Below are positions 36,186 to 44,204 of a stretch of DNA of 64,000 nt, one piece after another. The stretch's first letter is position 1. The number at the start of each line of letters is the position of its first letter. Origin of the DNA: Micromonospora sp. WMMD882. GTDB taxonomy: Bacteria; Actinomycetota; Actinomycetes; Mycobacteriales; Micromonosporaceae. The position numbers and the translations under genes are program-made. The stretch covers positions 3,596,001-3,660,000 of the forward strand of contig NZ_CP114903.1 in the NCBI RefSeq assembly GCF_027497255.1. The letters run 5' to 3'. The notes beneath the pieces were generated by a model, which was not told where the DNA came from, did not search any database, and saw only the letters and a list, made by a program, of their open reading frames with translations.

Positions 36186-36982
36186 GAGGCCCGACCCCCG
36201 TCGTCGGTCGACGCGCCGGCGACCGCCGACGGGGTGGCGGCGCCGCCGGCCGTCGGCGGCGCCGCCTCCGGGAGTGACGCCAGCGTGCCGGGGATCTGGA
36301 AGGGCTCCGCCAGGGCCGGGCGCATCCGCTCGTCGACCCAGGTCCGGCCGTAGAGGATCTCCAGCGGCAGGTCCTCGTCCTGGACGTCCTGCTTCTGCTG
36401 CTCCTCCATCCGCAGGCGGGCCTCGGCGGCCTCGGCCACCTGCTCGGCGATGCCGCGCGGGACCACCACCACGCCGTCCTCGTCGCCGACGATCACGTCG
36501 CCCGGGCTGACCACGACGCCGCCGCAGGTCACCGGCACGTTGACCGAACCGACCGAGTGCTTGACCGCCGACCGGGGCACGATGCCGACGCAGAACACCG
36601 GGAACGGGATCGCCATGATGCCGGACCGGTCCCGGACGCTGCCGTCGATCACCGCGCCGACGAACCCGACCCGGTGCGCGAACAGCGACATGTTCCGACC
36701 CAGCACGGTCGCGTCGTAGGTGCCGCCGGTGTCCACCACCAGCACGTCGCCGGGCTCGCCGAGCTGCAACGCCTTGTGCACCATCAGGTTGTCGCCCTCC
36801 GGGCAGTGCGCCGTGACGGCCGTGCCGACGAGCTTGCTGCCGAGGTCGAGCGGTCGCATCCGGTGCGACATCGCTCCGTGACGACCCATGGCGTCGGAGA
36901 GCGTGGCCGTGTCGATCCGCCCCAGGCGGTCGCGCACGCTGGGTGACACTCGTTCCGATACGCGGTTGATGCTCTTGAACAT
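36182..36982 (-). CDS. RraA-family HMG/CHA aldolase-oxaloacetate decarboxylase
   Basis: A 266-residue member of the RraA-like class II pyruvate aldolases. It shows [10 protein letters not shown] (about 77-86), [13 protein letters not shown] (about 105-117, with the substrate-binding Arg and metal-binding Asp) and [15 protein letters not shown]. The full set favours aldolase/decarboxylase activity over an RNase E inhibitor role. It is the first gene of the operon, with GGGGGAG 3-4 nt before ATG 36982. The C-terminal 30 residues are Ala/Pro-rich linker. Confidence 0.9.
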   Translation of the reverse strand: MFKSINRVSERVSPSVRDRLGRIDTATLSDAMGRHGAMSHRMRPLDLGSKLVGTAVTAHCPEGDNLMVHKALQLGEPGDVLVVDTGGTYDATVLGRNMSLFAHRVGFVGAVIDGSVRDRSGIMAIPFPVFCVGIVPRSAVKHSVGSVNVPVTCGGVVVSPGDVIVGDEDGVVVVPRGIAEQVAEAAEARLRMEEQQKQDVQDEDLPLEILYGRTWVDERMRPALAEPFQIPGTLASLPEAAPPTAGGAATPSAVAGASTDDGGRAS

Positions 36983-37064
36983 TCACTCCCCCTCAGGGCC
37001 GGCTTCTGCCAGCGGCACCTGACCGGGACTATGGCCCTGACCTCGGGTCGAGGTACACGACGGT

Positions 37065-37076
37065 GTATCGGAATAC
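37065..37076. promoter_or_regulatory. Candidate IclR operator in the divergent region
   Basis: GTATCGGAATAC (4-bp arms, 4-bp centre) lies between the operon start at 36982 and the iclR-type gene at 37175. A related TTCCGATAC occurs at about 36953-36961 just inside the first operon gene. IclR proteins bind short near-palindromes in such divergent gaps; assignment is tentative. Confidence 0.3.
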
Positions 37077-37174
37077 GAGATCCCTGTAGTAAATTTCGTG
37101 TTGCCCGCGTCACCTCCCCTCCTCACGGCTCTCACTCTCCGCAGTTGAATCCCCTCCACCGGAAGAGGCACGAG

Positions 37175-37936
37175 ATGAGCACCGACCCGTCACTGACCGT
37201 GCTGAAGGCGTTCCGTGTCCTCGACCTGTTCCGGACCCACCGCCAGGTCGGCGTCAGCCAGTGCGCGGAGCTGCTCGGCCTGACCAGGGCGAACGCGCAC
37301 CGGCTCCTGGTCAGCCTCACCGCCGCCGGAGCGGTCGAACGCACCGACAGCGGGCAGTACCGGCTGTCGATCTGGATGTTCGAGGTGGGCGCCCAGGTGC
37401 CGCTACTGCGCGCGCTCACCGACCAGGCACAGGTGCCGATGGAACGGCTCGTCGCGGAGACCGGCTTCCAGGCCCATCTCGCAGTACGTGACGGCACCGA
37501 GCTGATCTACCTATTGAAGATCAGCCACGTCGACGGGCGGGTCCGCACCCGCCCCGGCACCCGCAACCCCCTCTACGCCACCAGCCTCGGCAAGATCCTC
37601 CTGGCCGGCGCGCCCGAATCGGTGATCGAGGAGGTCATCGCGCAGGGGCTGAGGCCGCTGACCAGGTACACCCGTACCTCGGCGGCGCTGCTGCGCGCCG
37701 AGCTCGCCGACGTGCGCCGCACCGGCTTCGCCTACGACCGGGAGGAACGGCAGATCGGCGTCTCCTGCGTCGCCACCGGCCTGCACGACCGCACCGGACG
37801 GGTGATCGCGGCGATCTCCGTACCGTCCAACTCGGAGCACCGCGACCTGGACCAGGGCCGGTTGCAGGCGCCGCTGCGCAAGGCGGCCCAGACCATCGAG
37901 GCCCGCCTCGACCGCCGCGCCTTCAACCTCCCCTGA
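37175..37936 (+). CDS. IclR-family transcriptional regulator
   Basis: A 253-residue regulator with an N-terminal winged helix (about 8-65; GVSQCAELLGLTRANAHRLL) and a C-terminal GAF-like effector domain (about 80-250; RTRPGTRNPLYATSLGKILLA, YDREERQIGVSCVATGL). It starts at ATG 37175 behind GGAAGAGG. Divergent from the ten-gene operon, it almost certainly controls it in response to a pathway intermediate. Confidence 0.94.
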   Translation: MSTDPSLTVLKAFRVLDLFRTHRQVGVSQCAELLGLTRANAHRLLVSLTAAGAVERTDSGQYRLSIWMFEVGAQVPLLRALTDQAQVPMERLVAETGFQAHLAVRDGTELIYLLKISHVDGRVRTRPGTRNPLYATSLGKILLAGAPESVIEEVIAQGLRPLTRYTRTSAALLRAELADVRRTGFAYDREERQIGVSCVATGLHDRTGRVIAAISVPSNSEHRDLDQGRLQAPLRKAAQTIEARLDRRAFNLP

Positions 37937-38013
37937 CGTCTGTCGCACTCCGGCGCTAGGGTCGCCCCACCGGCGCGACCCCGGGGAGCGCGGACCGACA
38001 CCGAGGAGCCGCC

Positions 38014-38766
38014 ATGCCCGCCGTACCCCCGATCGTCGACCGCGCCGCCTGGGCCGAGCAGGTCGCCGAGCTGCGCGTACGCGAAAAGGCCCACACCCGC
38101 GAGGGGGACGCGATCGCCGCCGCCCGACGCCGGCTGCCGATGGTCGAGGTGGACGCCGCGACCCCGCTCGTCGGCGCGGCCGGCGCGACGACCCTGCTCG
38201 ACGCGTTCGAGGGCCGGTCGCAGTTGTTCGCGTCGTTCCACATGTGGCACCCCGGGAAGTCGGCCGCCGACCAGTGCGAGGGCTGCACGATGAACACCGG
38301 CAGCGTGCTGGAGCTGGGCTACCTGCACTCCCGTGACGTCACCTTCGCCGTCCTGTGTCAGGGGCCGTTCGCCGAGAGCGACAGGTACCGGGAGTTCATG
38401 GGCTGGGAGCTGCCGTGGTACTCGGTGCCCCCGGAATCCGTCGACCGGCTGGTCGCCGGGCGGCACTTCGGGATGAAGTGCTGCTACCTGCGCGACGGCG
38501 ACCGGGTCTTCGAGACGTACTGGACGACCGCGCGCGGCTGCGAGCCGATGGGCAGCCCGTACGGCATGCTCGACCTGACCGTGCACGGCCGGCAGGAGAG
38601 CTGGGAGGACTCCCCCGCCGGCTGGCCCCAGCCGTACACCGACACGGTGGGCGGGCAGATGCGCCGGGACGGGCGGCCGATCCCGCAGTGGTCCCGGATC
38701 GCCGCCGGCCGCTCCGACGATCTGGGCAGCGACACCGTCGCCGAGCACGGCCCCCGCTGCCACTGA
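38014..38766 (+). CDS. DUF899 thioredoxin-like protein
   Basis: A 250-residue protein of the DUF899 family, which has a thioredoxin-like fold. Segments DQCEGCTMNTG (with a CxxC, about 89-92), GPFAESDRYREFMGWELPWYS and GCEPMGSPYGMLDLT are typical. It has a GAGGAG ribosome site before ATG 38014. The family's biochemical role is not established. Monocistronic as far as can be seen. Confidence 0.9.
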   Translation: MPAVPPIVDRAAWAEQVAELRVREKAHTREGDAIAAARRRLPMVEVDAATPLVGAAGATTLLDAFEGRSQLFASFHMWHPGKSAADQCEGCTMNTGSVLELGYLHSRDVTFAVLCQGPFAESDRYREFMGWELPWYSVPPESVDRLVAGRHFGMKCCYLRDGDRVFETYWTTARGCEPMGSPYGMLDLTVHGRQESWEDSPAGWPQPYTDTVGGQMRRDGRPIPQWSRIAAGRSDDLGSDTVAEHGPRCH

Positions 38767-38918
38767 CCGGGGGGATCTGAACCTCGCCCCCCAGGCTCTC
38801 GCCGTCCGCGCCACCGCCACCCTCGACAGCGACCGGATCTCCGCTCAGTCCAGGCAGGAACTGACCGCTATCGTCTACAGCCTGCGGACCGAGGGAATCA
38901 ACGGCACAGGGACGGCAG

Positions 38919-39497
38919 ATGAGCAACGACCAGGACGCCGCCGCGATCAGGTTCATCTTCGAGGCCGGCGTCCTCAAACGCGCAGCCCGCACCGGCTGGT
39001 GGTTCGCCGGCGTCAAGCACCCCGAGTCGATCGCCGAGCACTCCCACCGCACCGCCCTGATCGGGATGATCCTCGCGGCCATGGAAGGGGCCGACCCTGC
39101 CCGGGTCACGATGCTCTGCGTCCTGCACGACACACAGGAAACCCGGATCACCGACATCCCCCACATCGCCAAGCGCTACCTCACCGCCGCGCCCAACACC
39201 ACCGTCACCGCAGACCAGGTCACCGACTGCCCACCCGCCGTCGCGGACACCATCACCACCGCCGTCGCCGAGTACGAAGCCGGCGACACCCTCGAAGCCA
39301 TCGTCGCCCGCGACGCCGACAAACTCGAATGCCTCGTCCAAGCCGTCGAGTACCGCCACCAGGGCATCGACAACGTCCAACGCTGGATCGACAGCAGCCG
39401 CGCCGCGCTCAGGACCGCGTCCGCGCAACGCCTCGCCGAGGTCGCCCTGACCGCACAACCCCTCGCCTGGCTCACCCCACCCTCACAACCGGAATAG
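38919..39497 (+). CDS. HD-domain phosphohydrolase (YfbR/HDDC2-like)
   Basis: A 192-residue HD protein. The metal ligands are His41 (in ESIAEHSHR), His70-Asp71 (VLHDTQE) and an Asp near 132 (ARDADKLE), the set of 5'-deoxynucleotidase YfbR and HDDC2. It probably removes phosphate from deoxynucleoside monophosphates. ATG 38919 has AGGGACGG upstream. The 150 bp before it contain nothing convincing. Confidence 0.9.
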   Translation: MSNDQDAAAIRFIFEAGVLKRAARTGWWFAGVKHPESIAEHSHRTALIGMILAAMEGADPARVTMLCVLHDTQETRITDIPHIAKRYLTAAPNTTVTADQVTDCPPAVADTITTAVAEYEAGDTLEAIVARDADKLECLVQAVEYRHQGIDNVQRWIDSSRAALRTASAQRLAEVALTAQPLAWLTPPSQPE

Positions 39498-39707
39498 CCG
39501 TTCCCTCGGTTTCAGGCTCTGCACGCTCCGTCCTGCTACGTCCCATGCGTTATCGCCTCCTGTATTCCTGCCGGCCGTCTTCTCGACGAGCCTCGGTCAC
39601 AGCGACTCGCGGGCCGCGAAAGACAGGAACGTTGGACCCGCCTTGTTGACTGCTACCTCTATTGTGGACAGGCAACGAGATCGAAGTCGCGACCGGAGAC
39701 ATGAATC

Positions 39708-40475
39708 TTGCCATGGCCGAGAGATGAAGAGAGCAGCCCCTTGGCACTAGAATCGGGCAGAAAGCGCAGCGATCGCCCACTGCCGCCGCTGCCACAGCGA
39801 TTCCGGACAGCCTTCGCGAAGGAGGAAATGAGCGAAGAAGCCCTCCTCCATTTTCTGGTGGTGATGCAAGCCAACAAGAACAGCCATGAGAGGCAGGTCG
39901 GAAGAAACAGCCTCGCGATGCTGCTTGCGGCGTGCGCCTTTGAATTACTCGCGCGAGGCATGGTCGCGGAGGTGTCCCTACTGGGCATCAAGATCAAATC
40001 CCTGTCCGTAGCGACAATGCTAATTCCCTTGATTGCGGCATTTATTTTCGACCGCATTTCCATGAGCTTCATTGAAGCTCTAGCTTTACAGGATGCGTTG
40101 ATCTGGATAGTCAGCCACCGCTTCCCTTCGCTGCACGAAAAAGAGTTGCTCATGGCGGCAACGTCAAGCGATACATGGGCCTCATCAAGATCACTCGACT
40201 CTGCACTGAACTCGAAATGGCTCGACAGAATAAACACCTCAGTAGCCGTCAGCTACGGCATCGTAGTGACGGTCGGGGCGACCGCCTTTCTTGTCTATGC
40301 CAACACCAGGCTGTTCTTTCTGCCAGAAAACACGCCGTATCTGTTGGCGACATCAATCGTCGCGACAACTTTCTTCATGGTCACGGCAATTGCGCGGTTG
40401 GTCTTGTTCGTATTCAAGTGGCCGCGCCCTGCCAACCACCAGCCTTCCGCTGAGACGATCCGACCAGATAACTGA
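39708..40475 (+). CDS. Orphan four-helix membrane protein, lower GC
   Basis: A protein of up to 255 residues; possible starts are TTG 39708, TTG 39741 and ATG 39828 (the last behind GGAGG but at short spacing). Four hydrophobic segments are visible (NSLAMLLAACAFELL, MLIPLIAAFIF, YGIVVTVGATAFLVYA and a final MVTAIARLVLFVF). Composition is clearly lower in GC than the surroundings, which points to recent acquisition. It lies just outside the left attachment site. No family recognised. The preceding 39498-39707 is also AT-richer and empty. Confidence 0.65.
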   Translation: MPWPRDEESSPLALESGRKRSDRPLPPLPQRFRTAFAKEEMSEEALLHFLVVMQANKNSHERQVGRNSLAMLLAACAFELLARGMVAEVSLLGIKIKSLSVATMLIPLIAAFIFDRISMSFIEALALQDALIWIVSHRFPSLHEKELLMAATSSDTWASSRSLDSALNSKWLDRINTSVAVSYGIVVTVGATAFLVYANTRLFFLPENTPYLLATSIVATTFFMVTAIARLVLFVFKWPRPANHQPSAETIRPDN

Positions 40476-40564
40476 TCCCAGTTCTCCGCGTCGAGCAAGT
40501 TCCGCCACACCGGATCAACCGGCTACCGGCCCGTGGCCCCAGCCGCTGAACTGCCGCAAAAATC

Positions 40565-40649
40565 AAAAGGCCGTCTCCGACGGGCGGAAACGGCCTTTGA
40601 ACTGGGTGGAGCTGAGGGGATTTGAACCCCTGACCCCCTCGATGCGAAC
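40565..40649 (-). repeat. attL: attL: displaced tRNA-Ala 3' half plus terminator
   Basis: An 85-bp direct repeat of 52023-52108 (one-base length difference). On the minus strand it reads from the tRNA-Ala anticodon loop to its 3' end and the following terminator hairpin. It lacks the tRNA 5' half, so it is not a gene; it is the chromosomal remnant left by integration. Confidence 0.92.
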
Positions 40650-40675
40650 TGGCGGCAGGCCGGTCGGGTCGGGTG

Positions 40676-40948
40676 TCATGCGAGGTCGTCCGGCGTGCTG
40701 GGGTCGTTCGGGGTCGGGTTCGGTGGGTGGGGTTGCTGTACTTCGCTGCTGTACTGCTCGTCGACGAGGAACTGTCTGAAGTGGGTGCGCATCTCGAGCC
40801 AGTGGCGGTGTTCGTCGCAGGGGTGGAGTCGGCCGCAGCGGCACAGGCTCAGGGCCGTCTCGGCGTGCTTGGTCAGCAGGATGTCCGCGTGGGCGACCTG
40901 TGCTCTGGCGTACTCGCGGAAGGCTGCTGAGGTGTAGATGGCTCCCAT
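40676..40948 (-). CDS. Small hypothetical protein of the element
   Basis: A 90-residue protein from ATG 40948. A central RCGRLHPCDEHRHW segment holds two Cys and several His and could bind zinc. The C-terminus is Pro-rich. It starts 3 bp after the next gene's end on the same strand, so the two form an operon divergent from the XRE regulator. Confidence 0.65.
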   Translation of the reverse strand: MGAIYTSAAFREYARAQVAHADILLTKHAETALSLCRCGRLHPCDEHRHWLEMRTHFRQFLVDEQYSSEVQQPHPPNPTPNDPSTPDDLA

Positions 40949-40951
40949 CGG

Positions 40952-41290
40952 TCACCGCCCCGCCCTGGGGGTGTGGCGGTGGTGCCAGAGGACTTCGGCG
41001 ACGGCGTCCACGGGGTCGATGTCGCCGGCCGCCAGGCGCTCGCGGGTGACGGCGATCCAGGGCGGTGAGGCGGGGGTGGCTTCGCCGCAGGCGGTTCGCA
41101 TCCCCTCTTGTGCGAGCTGGGCCAGCCGGCAGGGGTCGCGTTGGTTCGTGTGCCAGCAGCTGGTGGCCACGCAGAAGCCGGCGCTGTCGGGCCGGTGAGC
41201 CTCCCAGAGTGCGCGGGCCAACCGCCACAGTAGGCGGTGCTGGCAGTCGGCGGGCGGTTCCACGGGTGGGTTCTCGGCATTGAAGGACAT
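40952..41290 (-). CDS. Small hypothetical protein of the element
   Basis: A 112-residue protein from ATG 41290 (MSFNAENPPVEP). It contains WRLARALWEAHR, four Cys or so (CVATSCWH, DPCRLA, TACGE) and ends in a helical DAVAEVLWHHRHT. Function unknown. It is transcribed away from the XRE gene and probably shares its control region. Confidence 0.65.
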   Translation of the reverse strand: MSFNAENPPVEPPADCQHRLLWRLARALWEAHRPDSAGFCVATSCWHTNQRDPCRLAQLAQEGMRTACGEATPASPPWIAVTRERLAAGDIDPVDAVAEVLWHHRHTPRAGR

Positions 41291-41438
41291 GCGCCGACCA
41301 TCCCGGCCGGCGGCGGACCGCTCCATGGCCAGCGGTCATGTCACGGTGACATGGGACGGCTCGACCAGCAGGAACGGGTCGCCCTAGGCTGTCAACCTGA
41401 ACACCTTGAGTAGTCGGAACGCGACGCTGGGAGCTGCC

Positions 41439-42875
41439 GTGCTGCTCGATCCGCTGCGGATACCGGAGGATGCGTGGTCGCACGGCGAGGTGCTGACCGT
41501 CCTGGCCGCCCGCGACATCGGCGGACTGTTCCGCTGGATCACCCGTCTCACCGGGGCGAGTCAGAGCCGGATCGGGGCCGCCGTCGGGCTGGAACAGGGC
41601 TACGTCAGCCGGATCATGGCCGGACGCAAGGTCACCTCGATCGACGTGCTGGAGCGGATCGCCGACGGCTGCCGGATGCCCGACCAGGCGCGGACCACGA
41701 TGGGCCTGGCACCCCGCCAGGCTGCGCAGCCAACCGACCCCGGCCGGCTCACCCCCGACCGGCTCACCCCCAGTCGGCCCAGCGAACCGCCGGCCACCCG
41801 GACCTGGCAGGACGACGTACGCAGTGCCGCAGAGCTTTGGCGAGGTGACGTGAACCGTCGAGACGTACTCCGGCAGGTGGCCTTCAGCTCCGCCGGCTAC
41901 ACCCTGCCGGCGCTGCGCTGGTTCACCGCCCCCTACCCGGCCCCGGTCACCCAACTCGGACGCAGCGCGGTCGGTCAACCCGAGATTGACACCATCCGGG
42001 CGATGACCGCGACCTACCGTCGGTTGGACAACCAGTACGGCGGCGGGCACGCCCGCGACACCGTCGCCCGCTACCTCCACCAGGAGGTGACCCCGCTGCT
42101 CACCGACGGCCGGTACGACCATGGCACCGGCCAACGGCTGCTCAGCGCCGCCGCCGAACTCGCCCAACTCGCCGGCTGGCAGGCGTACGACACCGCCGAG
42201 CACGGCATCGCCCAGCGGTACCTCACCCTCGCCCTGGACTTCGCCCACGCCGCCGGAGACGACGGCCTCGGCGCAGAAATCCTCGCCGCGATGAGCCACC
42301 AGGCCACCTACCTCGGCCACACCGCCACCGGCCTTGACCTAGCCCGAGCCGCCGGCCAGACCGCCCGCCGCGCCGGGATCCCCGTCCTGACCGCCGAAGC
42401 GCATGTCATGGAAGCCCACGCTCTGGCCAAGGCCAACGACGAACGGGCCTGCGCCGCCGCCCTGCACCAGGCAGAACAGGCCCTCGACCGGGCCGACCGC
42501 AGCACCGACCCGCAATGGCTCAGCTACTTCGACGAGGCGTACCTGTCGGCCAAGTTCGGCCACTGTTTCCTCGCCCTCGGCCGCAACACCCACGCCGAAC
42601 GCTTCGCCGTCCGATCCCTACGCATGGACAACCGCTACGTACGCGGCAAAGCCTTCAACCTGGCCCTGCTCGCCAGCGTCCACGCCCAGCAGGGTGAACC
42701 CGACCGGGCCTGCGCCATCGGCGCGGAAGCCCTGACCCTGACGGCCCAGCTCCGCTCCGCCAGAGCCGTGCGCTACCTCCGCGACCTGCAAACCCAACTC
42801 GCCCCGCAACGGCGACTACCCGCCGTCCGGCACTTCACCGGCCGCATCGACGCCACCCTCGGCCGGCGACGCTGA
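41439..42875 (+). CDS. XRE-family regulator with TPR-like domain
   Basis: A 478-residue protein from GTG 41439 (GGGAG 5 nt upstream; an in-frame TTG at 41406 is the alternative). The N-terminal helix-turn-helix (about 25-80) includes SQSRIGAAVGLEQGYVSRIM, and a Pro-rich linker follows. The large helical C-terminus (about 175-470) has repeated Ala/Leu-rich pairs like tetratricopeptide repeats (AHALAKANDERACAAAL, FGHCFLALGRNTHAE). Such proteins commonly act as ligand- or peptide-controlled regulators on actinobacterial elements. Likely role: control of the element or of the adjoining small genes. A TAGGCT box lies at 41385-41390. Confidence 0.85.
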   Translation: MLLDPLRIPEDAWSHGEVLTVLAARDIGGLFRWITRLTGASQSRIGAAVGLEQGYVSRIMAGRKVTSIDVLERIADGCRMPDQARTTMGLAPRQAAQPTDPGRLTPDRLTPSRPSEPPATRTWQDDVRSAAELWRGDVNRRDVLRQVAFSSAGYTLPALRWFTAPYPAPVTQLGRSAVGQPEIDTIRAMTATYRRLDNQYGGGHARDTVARYLHQEVTPLLTDGRYDHGTGQRLLSAAAELAQLAGWQAYDTAEHGIAQRYLTLALDFAHAAGDDGLGAEILAAMSHQATYLGHTATGLDLARAAGQTARRAGIPVLTAEAHVMEAHALAKANDERACAAALHQAEQALDRADRSTDPQWLSYFDEAYLSAKFGHCFLALGRNTHAERFAVRSLRMDNRYVRGKAFNLALLASVHAQQGEPDRACAIGAEALTLTAQLRSARAVRYLRDLQTQLAPQRRLPAVRHFTGRIDATLGRRR

Positions 42876-42878
42876 CCG

Positions 42879-43445
42879 TCACAGCTCTAACCGGGCCTTG
42901 CGCGCGACCAGCTCCAGCACCGCGATCACCGTGCCGGCACCAACGATCTCACCCCGGGACACCATCTCGTACGCCTCGTCTAGCGGAATCCAGGCGACCT
43001 GCTCAGCCTCGTTCACGTCCACGGGCGCGCCGATACGCTCAGCCTGCCGGGCCAGGAACAGCGAATTCTCGGCGTCGGCAGTACCGACCCACGGTTGGAA
43101 GGACAGCAACGACTCCACCGACTGGGGCCGCCAACCGGTCTCCTCTTCGACCTCACGCACCGCACACTGCGCCGGCTGCTCCTCGCCATCGACGTAGCCG
43201 CCAGGCAGCTCCCACACCCACCGGTCGAACACGAACCGGTGCCGCCGAATCAGCAACAGCCGCTCCTGATCGTCGAATACGGCGACCATGGCCGACCGGG
43301 GAGCACGAATCACGTACTGCTCGAACCGAACCCCATCCGGCAACTCCACCTCAGCGATACTCAACCGCGCCCGCCGCGAGTCGTCCACGACCCGCTCGCC
43401 GTGGATGGTCCACCGGGTCAACTCCGTCGCCTGCTCCTCCACCAC
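42879..43445 (-). CDS. Nudix hydrolase, possible Pif-like immunity protein
   Basis: A 188-residue protein with a complete Nudix box, GGYVDGEEQPAQCAVREVEEETGW-type (G-x5-E-x7-REVxEExG, about 81-103). Upstream RFVFDRWVWELPGG and downstream FQPWVGTADAEN resemble ADP-ribose/sugar-nucleotide hydrolases. In pSAM2 the Pif protein, which blocks redundant transfer, also carries a Nudix domain, so a similar role is possible here; housekeeping cleaning is the alternative. Convergent with the XRE gene with a 3-bp gap. Confidence 0.85.
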   Translation of the reverse strand: MVEEQATELTRWTIHGERVVDDSRRARLSIAEVELPDGVRFEQYVIRAPRSAMVAVFDDQERLLLIRRHRFVFDRWVWELPGGYVDGEEQPAQCAVREVEEETGWRPQSVESLLSFQPWVGTADAENSLFLARQAERIGAPVDVNEAEQVAWIPLDEAYEMVSRGEIVGAGTVIAVLELVARKARLEL

Positions 43446-44204
43446 CCCGCCAGTATCCGCCCCGAACCCTCACCACGCGCCGCAGGCAACGCCTCCTGGG
43501 CGCACTGCTCGGGCCGCCGCCCAGCCGACGAGCACCCCACATCGACCCCCGTCGGGGGGGGATTGCGGTCTCAAGCTGTCGGCCGCTGCCGACTGGTGGC
43601 AGCAAGCATCGACGAGCAGGCGCCGGGCGTCGTCGGTTCGTGCTCCGCGTCGGACCGCATCGAGGCTCGCGCTGCCTTCTTGCTGCCTCGCTGCCTGACG
43701 CCTCGCTTACAAGCTCTGTGCACACGTCCGGGCACGGCCGCACGCTCGGAGCTTCGTCCGTGCCAGCGATCGTCAGCGTGCCGACGTCCGGCGCGGTTAC
43801 TGTCAGCGTTGCTGTCAGCCACTTCGCCGGCAGTCCAGCCGATCTCGGTCTCAGGGCTGGGCAACCGCTGCAAATTCTCGACCCACTCAGCCCCGGGCCT
43901 TTGGCCGTCGTAGGGGAACTGGACCACTCCGTCGATCCATGTCGGCCGCTTGCCGCTGTGAACGTGCTGCCTCCTGTCAGTTGAGGAGTCCAAATGGCCG
44001 CACTGACCTGGCGCAGCCTCCTTGCTGCCCTCCAGGACGGCCGGCCGCCCCGCGAGCCTCGGGCATCTAGGGGAGTCAGGCGAAGCCAACCGTCCACCGC
44101 AGACCGACGATGTGGTCTTGGTGAGACCCAGGGTGACTGACGGGCTACGCATGGAGGGGTGTCGGTACTAGACTGGCGGCTCGACCTCGGCAGAGGAGGA
44201 GTCC
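43446..44204. other. Gene-poor junction before the restriction cassette
   Basis: About 760 bp with no confident gene. A minus-strand frame (43571-44152) contains a stretch (WIDGVVQFPYDGQRPGAEW, about 43890-43945) that reads like real protein and may be a remnant, but I cannot name it. A G8 run lies at 43552-43559. Composition falls towards the lower GC of the following cassette. Confidence 0.35.
44169..44174 (+). promoter_or_regulatory. -10 box TAGACT for the MORC-nuclease gene
   Basis: TAGACT lies about 30 nt before the start codon, leaving room for the AGAGGAGGAG ribosome site. This gene is therefore not leaderless, unlike the methyltransferase. Confidence 0.4.

Noticed and set aside
36182..36982. 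Operon-first gene as RNase E inhibitor RraA
   Set aside because: It is longer than RraA, keeps the aldolase Arg/Asp motif, and sits in a catabolic operon with pyruvate-forming enzymes.
40565..40649. A second tRNA-Ala gene at the left end of the element
   Set aside because: Only the 3' half and terminator are present; there is no 5' acceptor arm or D-arm, so it is an attachment remnant.
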